Positions 24,305 to 33,858 of a stretch of DNA of 64,000 bases are shown here, one piece after another. The translations under genes were made by a program, and so were the position numbers. The notes below the pieces were generated by a model, which did no database searches, was not told where the DNA came from, and was given only the letters and a program-made list of their open reading frames with translations. The DNA comes from Myxococcota bacterium (lineage in GTDB: Bacteria > Myxococcota_A > UBA796 > UBA9615 > JAKLKC01): NCBI GenBank assembly GCA_023150875.1, contig JAKLKC010000005.1, forward strand, positions 114,882 through 178,881, in the 5' to 3' direction. How positions within the stretch are numbered: position 1 is the stretch's first letter; the number at the start of each line of letters is the position of its first letter.

Positions 24305-26353
24305 TCAGCCTCCGGTGGGGACGCCCCGGGCCAGCTTCAGGCCCAGCAGGGCCAGCAGGGCCGCCAGGCAGAGCACCGCGGCCCCGAAGAACCAGCGCTC
24401 CGCGCCGCCGAAGCGAGCCCCCCACGGCCCGCCCCCGCCCGCCCCCCGGCCGCCGTCGTCCCCCAGGCGACCGACGGCCTCGTCGGCTCCCAGGACCTCG
24501 GCGGCGAGGAGCGAGAGGTCGTAGCGGGGGGCCACGGCGTCGGGGTTGCCGTGGAGGAGCCGCAGCTCCCCCTCCGGGGGGACCTTCGCGTGCAGGCGGA
24601 ACAGGGGGTAGAGCGCTTCGGCGCGGTCGATCTCGATGGGCAGGTTGTCCCCGTCGTCGACCTCTACGACCAGCCCGCCCCCCGAGGTCCCCTGGAGGGG
24701 GACGCGGAGGGGGCGGTCGGCGCCGTCGCCGGGCCGGCGCGTCCACTCGGCTCCCCCCCGCAACCGCGGCGCCTGCGGTCCCCGTCCCGGAGGGGCCGCC
24801 GGGGCGTCGTCGAGGACCCGGACCGTGCGCTGGAAGAGGGGCGCCGCGGTCCAGAGGCGAAGCTCCCGCACGGGGATCCCGGCCACGGGAAGCGGCAGGC
24901 GCCACCGGCTGGTCCGCGCCCCCTCGTCCCCCTGCCGGGGCTCCGGGGCCAGGGGGAGGCGGGCCTCGCCGGGGGCCTCCTCGAGCACGTAGGGGACCTG
25001 GCGATCGCCGAGGACGATGCGGAGGTCGCCGAGGTCCCCCCGCGCCCCGGCGAGCACCGCGGCGTCGAGGTCCCACCGCACCCACGTCGCCCCGGGCGGC
25101 CTCCACAGGCTCCGGGAGGCGCCCCATCGCCGGAGGTCGAGGGGGGCCGCCAGGGTCGGCGCCTCGGGCACCGGCTCCCGGGGGACGTGGTCCGGGTTGG
25201 GGCCCCGGGGGCCCGGCTCCACCTGGGGCACCGACTGGCGCCCCAGCTCGTCCCGGGCGGCCTCGAGGTCGTAGGACGGGGCCCGGCGCTTCGCGTCCCC
25301 GTACAGGAGGGTCAGCTCCCCCGCCGCCCGGGCGTCCAGCAGCAGCACCCGTCCCAGCCGGCGCGCCTGGACGGCGGCGATCCCGAGGGGGCGGTCGTCG
25401 CCGTCCCGCACCCTCAGGCGCAGGGCCCGCCCCTCGGGGCGGCCCACCTCGATCTCCCCGAGCTCCACGTCCATACGCCCCACCCGCAGGCGGGCGAGGC
25501 GCCCCCGGCCCAGCGACCGGGCCGACAGGCGGCCCTCCGCCAGGACCAGCTCCTCGACGGATGCCGCGCGGGAGTAGAGCTCGTCGTCGGCGAAGACGCG
25601 GATCCGGTCGATGGGCAGGTGGGCGGCGGGGAGCTCCAGCGCGTAGTGGCTCTCGTCCACGCCCCCGGCCGCGGCGCCGGGGGTGAGCAGCTCGATCCAC
25701 CGGGAGGGCACCGCCCCCCGGGGGAGGGGCACCCCGGACGCCCCCACCACGGAAAGCTCGCCCCCCGAGGGATCGTCCACCCAGATCCGCAGCCAGGGAA
25801 GGCCGTGCTCCTCCACCTCCACCGTGGCGAGGCGCGCCCTCTCGCCCCCGGCGTCGACGGAGTAGAGGGTGGTGGGAGCCGACACGGGACGCCAGTGGAC
25901 GCGGTCGGCGCTGGCGTCCACCCGCGCCCGGCGCACGAAGGGATGCCCTTCGATCTGAAGGCGCAGCGCGGAGATCCCCCCGAGCGCCACCACCGGGGAG
26001 GCGTCCACGATCCAGGCTCCCCCCTCGTCGGGGTCGCGGCGCTCGGGCGCCACGCGGAGCGGGACGGGATCGGGCACCGCCGCGTCCTCGCCCCGCAGGA
26101 GCACGTAGGGGACCTCCCTGCCCTCGGCGTCCACCGCCCGCAGGTCGGCGAGATCGGCCCTCGCCCCGTCGAGCACGTCGTCGGGCAGCGGGATCCGCAC
26201 CCAGCCCGCCGCGTCGATCGCCACGCGGGAGCGCCACCGGAAGGGGCTCGGGTCCAGGGGATCCGCGCCGGGATGCGCCAGGGCCGGGGCCAGCAGGAGG
26301 ACGCAGGCGGCCAGCAGGCCCGCCGCCTGTCCCCATCCCCTCGGGAGCCTCAC
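24305..26353 (-). CDS. DUF3999-like exported membrane protein with internal duplication
   Basis: 682 residues. A signal peptide (LLAACVLLLAPALAHPG) is followed by two copies of a beta-rich module and a C-terminal membrane helix (WFFGAAVLCLAALLALLG). The copies are evident from VLDGARADLADLRAVD with VPYVLLRGED in the first and VLAGARGDLGDLRIVLG with VPYVLEEAPG in the second, and from ELTLLYGDAKRRAPSYDLEA versus ELRLLHGNPDAVAPRYDLSL. DUF3999 proteins are usually shorter and lie next to DUF2339 genes, as here. The start is a GTG overlapping the DUF2339 stop as GTGA, with GGGGAG upstream. Periplasmic; function unknown. Confidence 0.8.
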   Translation of the reverse strand: MRLPRGWGQAAGLLAACVLLLAPALAHPGADPLDPSPFRWRSRVAIDAAGWVRIPLPDDVLDGARADLADLRAVDAEGREVPYVLLRGEDAAVPDPVPLRVAPERRDPDEGGAWIVDASPVVALGGISALRLQIEGHPFVRRARVDASADRVHWRPVSAPTTLYSVDAGGERARLATVEVEEHGLPWLRIWVDDPSGGELSVVGASGVPLPRGAVPSRWIELLTPGAAAGGVDESHYALELPAAHLPIDRIRVFADDELYSRAASVEELVLAEGRLSARSLGRGRLARLRVGRMDVELGEIEVGRPEGRALRLRVRDGDDRPLGIAAVQARRLGRVLLLDARAAGELTLLYGDAKRRAPSYDLEAARDELGRQSVPQVEPGPRGPNPDHVPREPVPEAPTLAAPLDLRRWGASRSLWRPPGATWVRWDLDAAVLAGARGDLGDLRIVLGDRQVPYVLEEAPGEARLPLAPEPRQGDEGARTSRWRLPLPVAGIPVRELRLWTAAPLFQRTVRVLDDAPAAPPGRGPQAPRLRGGAEWTRRPGDGADRPLRVPLQGTSGGGLVVEVDDGDNLPIEIDRAEALYPLFRLHAKVPPEGELRLLHGNPDAVAPRYDLSLLAAEVLGADEAVGRLGDDGGRGAGGGGPWGARFGGAERWFFGAAVLCLAALLALLGLKLARGVPTGG

Positions 26354-29166
26354 CTCCCCTCCCCCGCCACCCCGACCTCCTCCTCCGCCGGGGCCGGCGA
26401 TCCGTCGTCGCCCCGCCGGCTGAGGAGGCGCCGATAGGCGACCGACGCCCCCCAGGTCGCCACGGCGAGTCCCAGGAGGGAGATCACGCGGTACAGGCCG
26501 CCCAGGCGCCACAGGTCGAAGAGGCCCACCTTCGCCACCGCCAGGGACAGGAACAGGAGCCCGGCGGCCCGGGAGGCGGTCCGGTCCCGGACGATCCCCG
26601 AGGCCAGCAGGAGCCCGCCGTAGGCCGCCCAGGCCAGGGACATCGCCAGGGACGGCGCGAAGTCCCGCGGGATCCGGAACGCCAGGACGCCTCCCTCTCC
26701 CCGGGGGGTGAAGGCGTCCACCACCTCGATGTTCACCAGCCAGAAACCGAACAGGATCGCCGCCCCCCGGAGCAGGCCGGGCAGGGGCAGCCCCGCGGTG
26801 ACGCCGCCCCCCCGGGACCGGGCGAAGTCCCGGGCGGCCCACAGGAACGCGGCGAGGGGGACGCCGTAGGTGTAGAGGAACCCGTTGAGGATGGGGGTGG
26901 CGGCCCGGGGGTGGTAGGCCAGCACCGCGGGGTTGAGCAGGAGCCGCACCGCCACCACCGCCGCCAGCGCCCCGGCGAAGGCCCGGAGCCCGGGGTGGGG
27001 CACGCGCCGGTGGAGGGCGGCGAGGGCGAGGACCTCCAGGGCCCAGCCGATGGTCAGCCACTCCTCCCGGAGCTGCACCCCCACCGCCAGCCCCGCGAAG
27101 CCCAGGCCGACGGCGAGGAGCACCACGAGGTTCCGGGCCCTCTCCCCGTCGGGCGGACCGGCGAGGCCGCGCCGCACCTCGGCCGCCGCCACCAGCGTGA
27201 CCGCGCCGAGGCCGATGGGCAGGAGGCCGACGTAGGCGGTCCCCAGGTCGTCCCGCCAGGCCCGGTACATGGGGAGGAACAGGAGGGGGCCGGCGGCGGC
27301 GGCGGCGAGGTGGGGGCCCAGCGCGTCCCCGTGGCGACGCCGGGACAGGGAGGGGTAGGCGGCGAAGACCAGGACCAGGGCCACGCCCGCGGGCAGGACC
27401 CAACCGGCTCCGGGCCGGCCGCGGGCGGCGTCCTGCCAGGCGAAGACGAGGGCGGTGGCGGCGCCCAGGGCTACGGGGGGAAGGGACGGAGCCCGGGAGA
27501 GGGCCGCGGAGCCCAGCCCCAGTGCGCCGAAGGCGAGGGGGAGGAGCAGGGCCCGGGGCGGGTCGCCCTCCGCCCACCCCGCCACCACCGGGACCGCGGG
27601 CAGCAGGAGGGCGACGAGGGCGGCGCCGGCTCCGGCGGCCAGGGGGGGAGCCCGCTCCGGCCTGCCCAGGGCCGCCAGGGGCGCGAGGGTGGCGAGGGCC
27701 AGGAGCCCCAAGACGAGGCCCGCCGGGTCCTCCCAGGGGAGGTCCGGGGGCGCGGCCTTGGAGGACAGGCGATCGAAGGACGCCGCCCAGGAGGCGGCGA
27801 CCAGCCCGGAGCCCGCCGCCGCCGCCACCGCCAGGCCCGGGCGCCGCCGCGCCGCGCCGAGGGCGAGGCCCAGGGAGAGGAGGGCGGCCAGGTGCAGGAA
27901 GACCGCCCCCGCGTCCGGGGCGACGCTGGGCCGGGAGGTCACGGGGAGGGCGACGAGGAACGCCAGCAGCGCCCCCACCGCCGCCACCATCCCGAGGCCC
28001 CTCACGGGATCCCCCCGACGGGCCGACAGCAGGGACGCCCCGCCGAAGACCGCGGCGAGGCCCCCGAAGAGCAGCAGGGCGACGGGCCCCTCCCCGGGGG
28101 AGAGCTGGGTGGCGAGCCAGCCGGACTGCACCGCCAGGGTCGCCATCACCGCCGACGCCGCCAGGACCACCCACCGGCCCCGCCACGCCACGGTGATCAG
28201 GGCCACGTCCAGCAGCATCACGTAGCCGAAGAGGGCCAAGGGCCGGTCGACCCCGGTGGAGACCATCACCGGCGTCAGGAATCCCCCCAGCAGCCCCAGG
28301 AAGGCGACGAACTGGCTTCCGTGGCGCAGGGAGAGCCCCACGGCGACGGCGGTGACCCCCGCCATGAGGACGAAGGTCGGCACCGTCGGGAGCAGCGCGT
28401 AGACGCCGCGGGCGGCGTACAGGGCCGCGTAGAGGGTGGCGACGCCGGCCCCGGCCAGGGAGCCGGCCTGGAGTCGGTAGCCCCGTCCCCACAGCGGCTC
28501 GGCCCCCGCCAGAGCCGCGGCACCCACGAAGATCGCCGCCCCCACCTTCAGGCCCGGCGGGAGCCTCCCCCACCAGCCGTGCTCCACCGAGTAGGCGACC
28601 AGGAACAGCATCGCCAGCAGCAGGGCCCCGCCGCCGACCCAGGCGAAGAGGCGCTCGCCGATGAGCACCTCCAGGGTCGGGGCGCGCGGGCGGGGCGGGG
28701 CGCCGGGGGGAGGCGCGTCGGGGACGGGGCGCCGGGGAGGGGGAGGAGGGGCGACCGGTCGGGGATCGAGGACGACCGGGGGAGGTCCGGAGGGCTCGGC
28801 CGGAGGGGAGACCGCCGGAGGGGGTGAGGGTTCCACGCCGGCCGTGGGGGCGGGCGGCGGCTCGGGAGCGGCGCTCGGAGGGGAAGGCTCGGGCGGCGCC
28901 GCGGCCACCGCCCCTGCGGCGCGCGCCACCTCGATGGAACGGCCGACGAGGTCCGCCACCGCCGCCACCACCTCGCCCCGAGCGGGCGCGCCGCCCCCCA
29001 CCCGCCTCCCCTCGAAGCGGTGGAGGCGGGTCTCGAGCTCGTCGACGCGGCGCAGGGCGGCGGCGGCGTCGCGCCTCGCCCCCGCCGCCATGGCGATGGC
29101 CACGATGGGCAGGAGCAGCACGCACCCCGCGACCGCTAGGGCGAAAAGGACGACGATCTCCTCCAC
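26350..29166 (-). CDS. DUF2339 polytopic membrane protein
   Basis: 938 residues with an N-terminal membrane helix, a short coiled coil (RVDELETRLHRFEG), a Pro-rich spacer, then the DUF2339 signature LIGERLFAWVGGGALLLAML with YSVEHGWWGRLPPGLKVG and over twenty further hydrophobic segments. The family is abundant in diderm bacteria and has no assigned reaction. The GTG start at 29166 is used; an extended -10 lies 36 bases upstream. It forms an operon with the DUF3999 gene through a four-base overlap, so the two probably form one envelope complex; that is inference from pairing. Confidence 0.85.
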   Translation of the reverse strand: MEEIVVLFALAVAGCVLLLPIVAIAMAAGARRDAAAALRRVDELETRLHRFEGRRVGGGAPARGEVVAAVADLVGRSIEVARAAGAVAAAPPEPSPPSAAPEPPPAPTAGVEPSPPPAVSPPAEPSGPPPVVLDPRPVAPPPPPRRPVPDAPPPGAPPRPRAPTLEVLIGERLFAWVGGGALLLAMLFLVAYSVEHGWWGRLPPGLKVGAAIFVGAAALAGAEPLWGRGYRLQAGSLAGAGVATLYAALYAARGVYALLPTVPTFVLMAGVTAVAVGLSLRHGSQFVAFLGLLGGFLTPVMVSTGVDRPLALFGYVMLLDVALITVAWRGRWVVLAASAVMATLAVQSGWLATQLSPGEGPVALLLFGGLAAVFGGASLLSARRGDPVRGLGMVAAVGALLAFLVALPVTSRPSVAPDAGAVFLHLAALLSLGLALGAARRRPGLAVAAAAGSGLVAASWAASFDRLSSKAAPPDLPWEDPAGLVLGLLALATLAPLAALGRPERAPPLAAGAGAALVALLLPAVPVVAGWAEGDPPRALLLPLAFGALGLGSAALSRAPSLPPVALGAATALVFAWQDAARGRPGAGWVLPAGVALVLVFAAYPSLSRRRHGDALGPHLAAAAAGPLLFLPMYRAWRDDLGTAYVGLLPIGLGAVTLVAAAEVRRGLAGPPDGERARNLVVLLAVGLGFAGLAVGVQLREEWLTIGWALEVLALAALHRRVPHPGLRAFAGALAAVVAVRLLLNPAVLAYHPRAATPILNGFLYTYGVPLAAFLWAARDFARSRGGGVTAGLPLPGLLRGAAILFGFWLVNIEVVDAFTPRGEGGVLAFRIPRDFAPSLAMSLAWAAYGGLLLASGIVRDRTASRAAGLLFLSLAVAKVGLFDLWRLGGLYRVISLLGLAVATWGASVAYRRLLSRRGDDGSPAPAEEEVGVAGEGR

Positions 29167-29201
29167 GAGACGGATCCCCCGCGCCCACGGGGCGCGAGCA
29201 C

Positions 29202-29210
29202 ACCCTAGCA
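29202..29210 (-). promoter_or_regulatory. Extended -10 promoter motif of the DUF2339-DUF3999 operon
   Basis: Minus-strand TGCTAGGGT, matching TGnTAnnnT, 36 bases before the GTG start of the DUF2339 gene and inside the gap after the rhomboid gene. No clear -35. Confidence 0.4.
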
Positions 29211-29259
29211 GAAGCGCGGAGCGGGCACGGCCCCGAGGGATGATCGCGGGCCGCCGGGC

Positions 29260-30654
29260 TCACTCCCTCCCCTCGCCCCCCTCCAGCCTCACCGAGGCCA
29301 GGATGCGCTCCCGGAGCGCCGCGTAGCGGTCCGCGTCCTCCAGGGGATGCTCGAAGGTCAGGGCGACGCGCAGCCCGCCCTCGTCCAGCACGTAGCGCTC
29401 GACCTCCCAGGGCCCCTCGCCGGTCTCGACGGTCACCCGGATCCGGCTCCACTCCCTGCCCGCCAGGACCCGGGGAGAGGTCCGGGCGGACTCCGGGCGG
29501 ACCCGGACGTGGGGGTCGCCGCCCAGGTGCGCCAGCAGGTCCTCCCGGGGCGAGGGGGGGCCGCCGGAAGTCGGGGCGGGGACGACCTGGTGGGCGACCG
29601 CCTCCCTCCGGGTCGGGGAGGCGAAGGTGTCGGCGCCGAAGCGGTCGGTGGTCACCTTCCAGTACGAGGGCACGGCGAAGGACCAGCCCGCGCGGGGGTC
29701 CTCGTAGGTCTCCCGAAGCTCCGGCAGCAGGCCCGCGAGGGCGCCCCCCGGCGGCATCGCCAGCGCCAGGGGGATGGCGGCGAGGACCGCCGCCGCCGCG
29801 GCCCGCCGCCGCATCCGGACCACCCTCTCGCCGTCGGCCTCCACCAGCGCGGGGAGGAGCAGCAGGGCCGCCAGCCCCCCGCCGACGCAGCCGCCGACGT
29901 GGCTCCAGTTGTCCACCACCGACGACCTCAGCCCGAGGAACAGGAAGAAGGCCAGGAAGGGGAGGAAGGCCCACCCGAACTTCCGGCGGGCGGCCCCGGG
30001 GAGCAGGAACCCGTAGCGCCAGCCGAAGACCACCGCCGCCGAGAAGAGGCCGAAGGTCACGCCCGAGGCCCCCACCGACGGCACCGCCGTCCCCAGCAGG
30101 CTCAGGCCCGAGGCGGCGGCAGCGGAGGCCGCGAAGATCACCGCCGTGCCCGCGGACCCGTACACGTTCTCGACGTTCCAGCCGACGTAGGCGATGTAGG
30201 CGACGTTGGGCAGCAGGTGGAGCAGGCCAGCATGGAGCAGCACGGCGGTGGTGAGGCGCCACCACTCCCCCAGCTCCAGGACCCGGCCCGGCTCCTTGGC
30301 GCCCCACTCCACCAGCGCGTCCACCGGCGCCGAGAGCAGGGCCTCCCTCCACGGCATCCCGTCGCGGACCAGGGACGCCACCATCGCGGCGAAGATCGCC
30401 ACGCAGGCGACCGACACCGCCGCCGACACCGGGGCGAAGCGGCCCAGGCTGAAGCGCCGCATCACCCGCGCGGCGACGTCGTCCCGCAGCCTGCGGTAGA
30501 GGTCCAGCTCCGCCGCGGGCACGAAGGCCGCCCCCGTCAGCGGAGGGTAGCGGATGGGGAGCCCCTCGGGGATCCGCCCCTCCCGCACCCACAGCTCGAA
30601 CTCGCCGTAGGAGATGTGGATGACCTCGTCGCCGACGAGGAGGTCCACGAGCAT
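29260..30654 (-). CDS. Rhomboid-family intramembrane serine protease with extra terminal domains
   Basis: 464 residues. The membrane core (about 70-290) has the rhomboid features: HAGLLHLLPN (transition-state His/Asn), VPSVGASGVTFGLFSA with the catalytic Ser in GASG, and NWSHVGGCVGGGLAALLLL with the catalytic His in the last helix. The N-terminal 60 residues (ISYGEFELWVREGRIPEGL) resemble a GYF_2/DUF4339-type module. The C-terminal 150 residues (GWSFAVPSYWKVTTDRFGA) resemble a PsbP/DUF1795-like beta domain. Rhomboids cut membrane proteins within or near the bilayer; the substrate is unknown. ATG at 30654. A minus-strand TATGAA at 30750-30755 could be its -10. Confidence 0.88.
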   Translation of the reverse strand: MLVDLLVGDEVIHISYGEFELWVREGRIPEGLPIRYPPLTGAAFVPAAELDLYRRLRDDVAARVMRRFSLGRFAPVSAAVSVACVAIFAAMVASLVRDGMPWREALLSAPVDALVEWGAKEPGRVLELGEWWRLTTAVLLHAGLLHLLPNVAYIAYVGWNVENVYGSAGTAVIFAASAAAASGLSLLGTAVPSVGASGVTFGLFSAAVVFGWRYGFLLPGAARRKFGWAFLPFLAFFLFLGLRSSVVDNWSHVGGCVGGGLAALLLLPALVEADGERVVRMRRRAAAAAVLAAIPLALAMPPGGALAGLLPELRETYEDPRAGWSFAVPSYWKVTTDRFGADTFASPTRREAVAHQVVPAPTSGGPPSPREDLLAHLGGDPHVRVRPESARTSPRVLAGREWSRIRVTVETGEGPWEVERYVLDEGGLRVALTFEHPLEDADRYAALRERILASVRLEGGEGRE

Positions 30655-30858
30655 CGCTCGTTCCAGGGGGCCCGACGGCCCCGTGCGGAGTGCCTGGGCC
30701 GCCGACAGGCCCGGGGAGCGGCCCCGCAGCCCCGGGCGTGCCGCCCCTTTTCATACGCCTTCCGGCGGCCCGCCGCCACGGCCCCAGGGGGCGAGACCGG
30801 CCAGCCCTGGCTCTCGCGACGGCCCGGAAGGGCGAGACCCGAGTCCTGGAGCGCCGCC

Positions 30859-30887
30859 TTGTCTTCGCATGAGGGTCTCGTTAGTAT
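30859..30887 (+). promoter_or_regulatory. Sigma-70-like promoter of rtcB
   Basis: TTGTCT (30859-30864), a 17-base spacer, then TAGTAT (30882-30887), giving a leader of about 75 bases before the rtcB ATG. The 317-bp divergent gap 30655-30971 otherwise holds no gene. Confidence 0.55.
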
Positions 30888-30971
30888 GCCCCCCAGATCG
30901 CGGCTGCTGAACCCGATCGACCTGCTCCTCGGCGCCGCCGCGGGCCCCGCGCCCCGGCATGGGATGGGTTC

Positions 30972-32405
30972 ATGCAGCCTGCGAATCTCGCCCGCCTCGT
31001 GCGGGCGCTGGCCCGCGAGGGTCTCGACGTCCGGCGGGACGGTCCCGTGTGGACGGTCCGACTCCTCTCCGATCCCCACGCTCCGCCCGCGGAAGTGCTC
31101 CTGCCCGACGGCTTCCCCGTCGAGGGCAAGGCGCTGCGGCAACTCGCCGACCTGGCGGCGGTGCACCATCCCGGTGGCGGCCGGGTGGTGCGGGCGTACG
31201 CCTCGCCCGACTTCCACCCCGGCGACTCGGGCATCGCCATCGGCTCGGTGGTGGAGACCGACGGCATGGTGGTCCCCGCCGCCGTCGGTTCCGACATCAA
31301 CTGCGGCATGCGCCTGCACGTGGCCGACCTGGGCGCGGAGCGTTTCCTGTCCCGGCGGGATGCCTTCGTGCAGCGGCTCAAGGGCGACTACTTCTTCGCC
31401 ACCCGGGACGTGGGTCTCACGGCCAAGGCCATGCGCGGGCTGTTCCGCCACGGCCTCCCCGGGCTGCTGAGCGAGGTGGCCGTTGGTCCCACCGGCTGCC
31501 TCGCCCGCTCCGACCTGGACCAGCTCTTCCGCGAGGTGGACCGGGTGCACCTGGGCGGCTCCCTGGACGGCGACGTCTCATGGGCCCCGGAGGACCTGGT
31601 GCCCGAGGAGGGCGTGGTGCGCGACGGTGGGCTGGCGACCATCGGCGGTGGGAACCACTTCGTCGAGGTCCAGGTGGTCGAGCAGGTGATCGACCGGGCC
31701 CGGGCCTGGGCGTGGGGCGTGCGCGAGGGGCAGGTGGCCTTCATGGTCCACTCCGGCTCCCGCCACGTGGGGAAGTACGTGGGCGGCTGGTGGAGGGACA
31801 AGGCCCGGGACGTCTGGCCGGCGGGCCTGCGCCACCCCAAGTCCCACATCTTCCCCCTGAGCCTCGCCCACCAACCCGACCTGGTGCGGGAGTACCTGGT
31901 CGCCGAGGCGACGGCGGCCAACTACGGCTTCGCCAACCGCATGCTGCTGGCGGAGCTGCTGCGCCTGCACCTGCGCGCGCTGTTCGGCGAGGTGGAGGCG
32001 CCGCTGGTCTACGACCTTCCCCACAACATCACCCTGCCCGAGGGAGCCGGGTGGGTGGCGCGAAAGGGGGCCTGCCCCGCCCACGAGGGGCACCCGGTCA
32101 TCATCCCGGGATCGATGGGCGCCTCGTCGTACCTGCTGGCCGGACTTGGGAACCCGCGGACCCTGTGCTCGGCCTCCCACGGGGCGGGTCGGGCCCGGTC
32201 CCGCTTCGCCATGGGGCGCGGGGATTGGGATGACGCGGCCATGGGCCTCCTGGGCGTCGACTGCATCACCCTCCGAGAGGAGCGACGCATCGAGGAGGCA
32301 CCCGCCGCCTACAAGCCCATCGGCCCGGTGATCGAGTGCCAGCAGCGAGCCGGCGTGGCGGACGTGGTGGCGAGGATGCGGCCGCTGTTGACCTTCAAGG
32401 CGTGA
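30972..32405 (+). CDS. rtcB: RtcB-type RNA-splicing ligase
   Basis: 477 residues. RtcB joins 2',3'-cyclic phosphate (or 3'-phosphate) and 5'-OH RNA ends using GTP and two metal ions. Visible motifs are SPDFHPGDSGIAIGSVV, GSDINCGMRLHVAD with metal-ligand Cys111, TIGGGNHFVEVQ, VHSGSRHVGKYV, IPGSMGASSYLL, and SASHGAGRARSR with His403, the equivalent of the guanylylated His. The protein is therefore probably active. The ATG at 30972 has only a weak GGGATGGG upstream. It stands alone: no archease or RtcR/Rsr genes flank it. Confidence 0.95.
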   Translation: MQPANLARLVRALAREGLDVRRDGPVWTVRLLSDPHAPPAEVLLPDGFPVEGKALRQLADLAAVHHPGGGRVVRAYASPDFHPGDSGIAIGSVVETDGMVVPAAVGSDINCGMRLHVADLGAERFLSRRDAFVQRLKGDYFFATRDVGLTAKAMRGLFRHGLPGLLSEVAVGPTGCLARSDLDQLFREVDRVHLGGSLDGDVSWAPEDLVPEEGVVRDGGLATIGGGNHFVEVQVVEQVIDRARAWAWGVREGQVAFMVHSGSRHVGKYVGGWWRDKARDVWPAGLRHPKSHIFPLSLAHQPDLVREYLVAEATAANYGFANRMLLAELLRLHLRALFGEVEAPLVYDLPHNITLPEGAGWVARKGACPAHEGHPVIIPGSMGASSYLLAGLGNPRTLCSASHGAGRARSRFAMGRGDWDDAAMGLLGVDCITLREERRIEEAPAAYKPIGPVIECQQRAGVADVVARMRPLLTFKA

Positions 32406-32685
32406 CGACCCGGAGCTGGTCTTCGAGTCCGAGCGGGTCGCGCCCCGCCAAGGCCGGCGATGCGCGCTCACGCACTCCGACGGGCGCGCGGATGTCGAGG
32501 CGGTCCGTCGCCACGTGATGGTCGGATCCCGAAGACTGTTCCGAAGGTCGAGTGGACTCGAAGGGATCCCGGCAACGGCGACGGCACCCACTCCGGCGAC
32601 CATGGGTCTCGATGTGCCGGTGGTCGCCGCTGCTGGCGATTGGAGCGAGTCCCCTGAGGGCGGGGTGAGCGGGGCGACGCGCCGT
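32406..32685. other. Gene-free gap after rtcB
   Basis: 280 bases between the convergent rtcB and FGE-like genes. Short open frames exist but have no ribosome site, signal peptide or recognisable motif. Nothing further is supported. Confidence 0.5.
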
Positions 32686-33612
32686 TCAGGGGGCCGGGAG
32701 GCGGCGCACGACGCGGAAGCCGATGCGGTCGTCGCGGGGCTCGCTGGCACGCCAGTCGTAGCGGCGGCCGAAGGAGAGGGAAGGCTCGAAGGAGTAGCCG
32801 CCGCGGAAGTAGTGCCGCGGGCGCTCTCCGGGGGCGGCGAGGCAGAGGGGATCGTCCTCGGGGGTCTCGGTGAAACACGCCCGGTCCCCGTCGTCGGTCA
32901 CCCACTCGCCCACGTTCCCCAGCACGTCATAAAGGCCCCACGCGTTGGGCGCGAGCGAACCGACGGCGCGGTATCGAGCGCCGCCGGTATGGTGCCACGC
33001 CGCCGTGTCCACGCTCGGCAAGCCCTGGACCGGATCGGGGGGATCGTCCTTCTTCGCCTTCTCCGTCTTCTTCTTGTCATCGGGCGGTGCCGGCCAGCCC
33101 GCCTCGTCCCGGAACTGGCGCTCGTTGGACCCGGCGCGGGCGGCGTACTCCCACTCGGTGTCGGTGGGAAGGCGATAGCCGGGGCAGGAGAGGCCGGCGA
33201 AGGCGACCTCTTCGCAGGAGTAGGCCGGCCCGCCGGGTAGCCCCTGGCAGCCCTTCAGCGCGTAGCAGGCGGGCAGCCCCTCCCGCTCCGAGAGGCGGTT
33301 CGCGTAGGCGACGGCTTCCAGCCATGTGACGCCGGAGATGGGGCAGCGGTCGTCACACCCCTGGGGCATCTCCGTGGGGACGAGGCGCATCGCCGCGCGC
33401 CACTCGCCGTACGTGACTTCGGTCGCCTTGACGCAGAAGTCGTAGGAGACACGCGCGGGGCGCGGGGCCCACTCGCTCAGTCCCTGCTCCTCCGCGGGGT
33501 TGCCGCGGGTGTACGCGCCGGCCGGGGCGCGCACGAAGCCTTCGGGGCAGGCGGCCTCTCCGCCGGGCACCGCGGAGAGGCCGACGAGCAGGGGCAGCAT
33601 CATCGCGATCAT
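32686..33612 (-). CDS. Secreted FGE/SUMF1-fold protein
   Basis: 308 residues with a signal peptide (MLPLLVGLSAVPGGEA). The rest is one formylglycine-generating-enzyme-like (sulfatase-modifying factor) domain: FVRAPAGAYTRGNP, VKATEVTYGEWRAAM, CPISGVTWLEAVAYANRLSE, RLPTDTEWEYAARAGSNE, VLGNVGEWVTD, RGGYSF and the C-terminal RIGFRVVRRL. Most bacterial members are not true FGEs; several Cys are present but I cannot identify the active pair. A charged KKKTEKAKKDD insert near residue 190 is odd. The ATG at 33612 has GAGG upstream; earlier in-frame starts would disrupt the signal peptide. The 246 bases upstream hold no gene. Confidence 0.88.
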   Translation of the reverse strand: MIAMMLPLLVGLSAVPGGEAACPEGFVRAPAGAYTRGNPAEEQGLSEWAPRPARVSYDFCVKATEVTYGEWRAAMRLVPTEMPQGCDDRCPISGVTWLEAVAYANRLSEREGLPACYALKGCQGLPGGPAYSCEEVAFAGLSCPGYRLPTDTEWEYAARAGSNERQFRDEAGWPAPPDDKKKTEKAKKDDPPDPVQGLPSVDTAAWHHTGGARYRAVGSLAPNAWGLYDVLGNVGEWVTDDGDRACFTETPEDDPLCLAAPGERPRHYFRGGYSFEPSLSFGRRYDWRASEPRDDRIGFRVVRRLPAP

Positions 33613-33858
33613 GGGATGCCTCGTGGGTTGGGGTTCGGAGTCGGACACGGAATAGGTTGGCGCGGCCGTTGACTTCGCAACGGCCGTGACAACCGGCGGT
33701 CGCGCGGATCGGCGGCGAGGCGCCCGGATCGCAAGGAACGGCGCGAATTCGCGAGGGAAGGGATACCGAGCGTATCTCGACCGAGCGAAGGCGCGAGTGA
33801 CGCCGCGAGGCGGGATGCATCGTCGCCCGGGCGGGTGACCGCATTTCGTGTTCGACTC

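Noticed and set aside
24305..30754. A 2149-codon minus-strand frame across three genes
   Set aside because: Only its last 683 codons (the DUF3999 gene) make sense; the rest is the wrong frame of DUF2339 and rhomboid genes.
32460..32657. Short plus-strand gene after rtcB
   Set aside because: No ribosome site, no motif, and composition like a random GC-rich frame.
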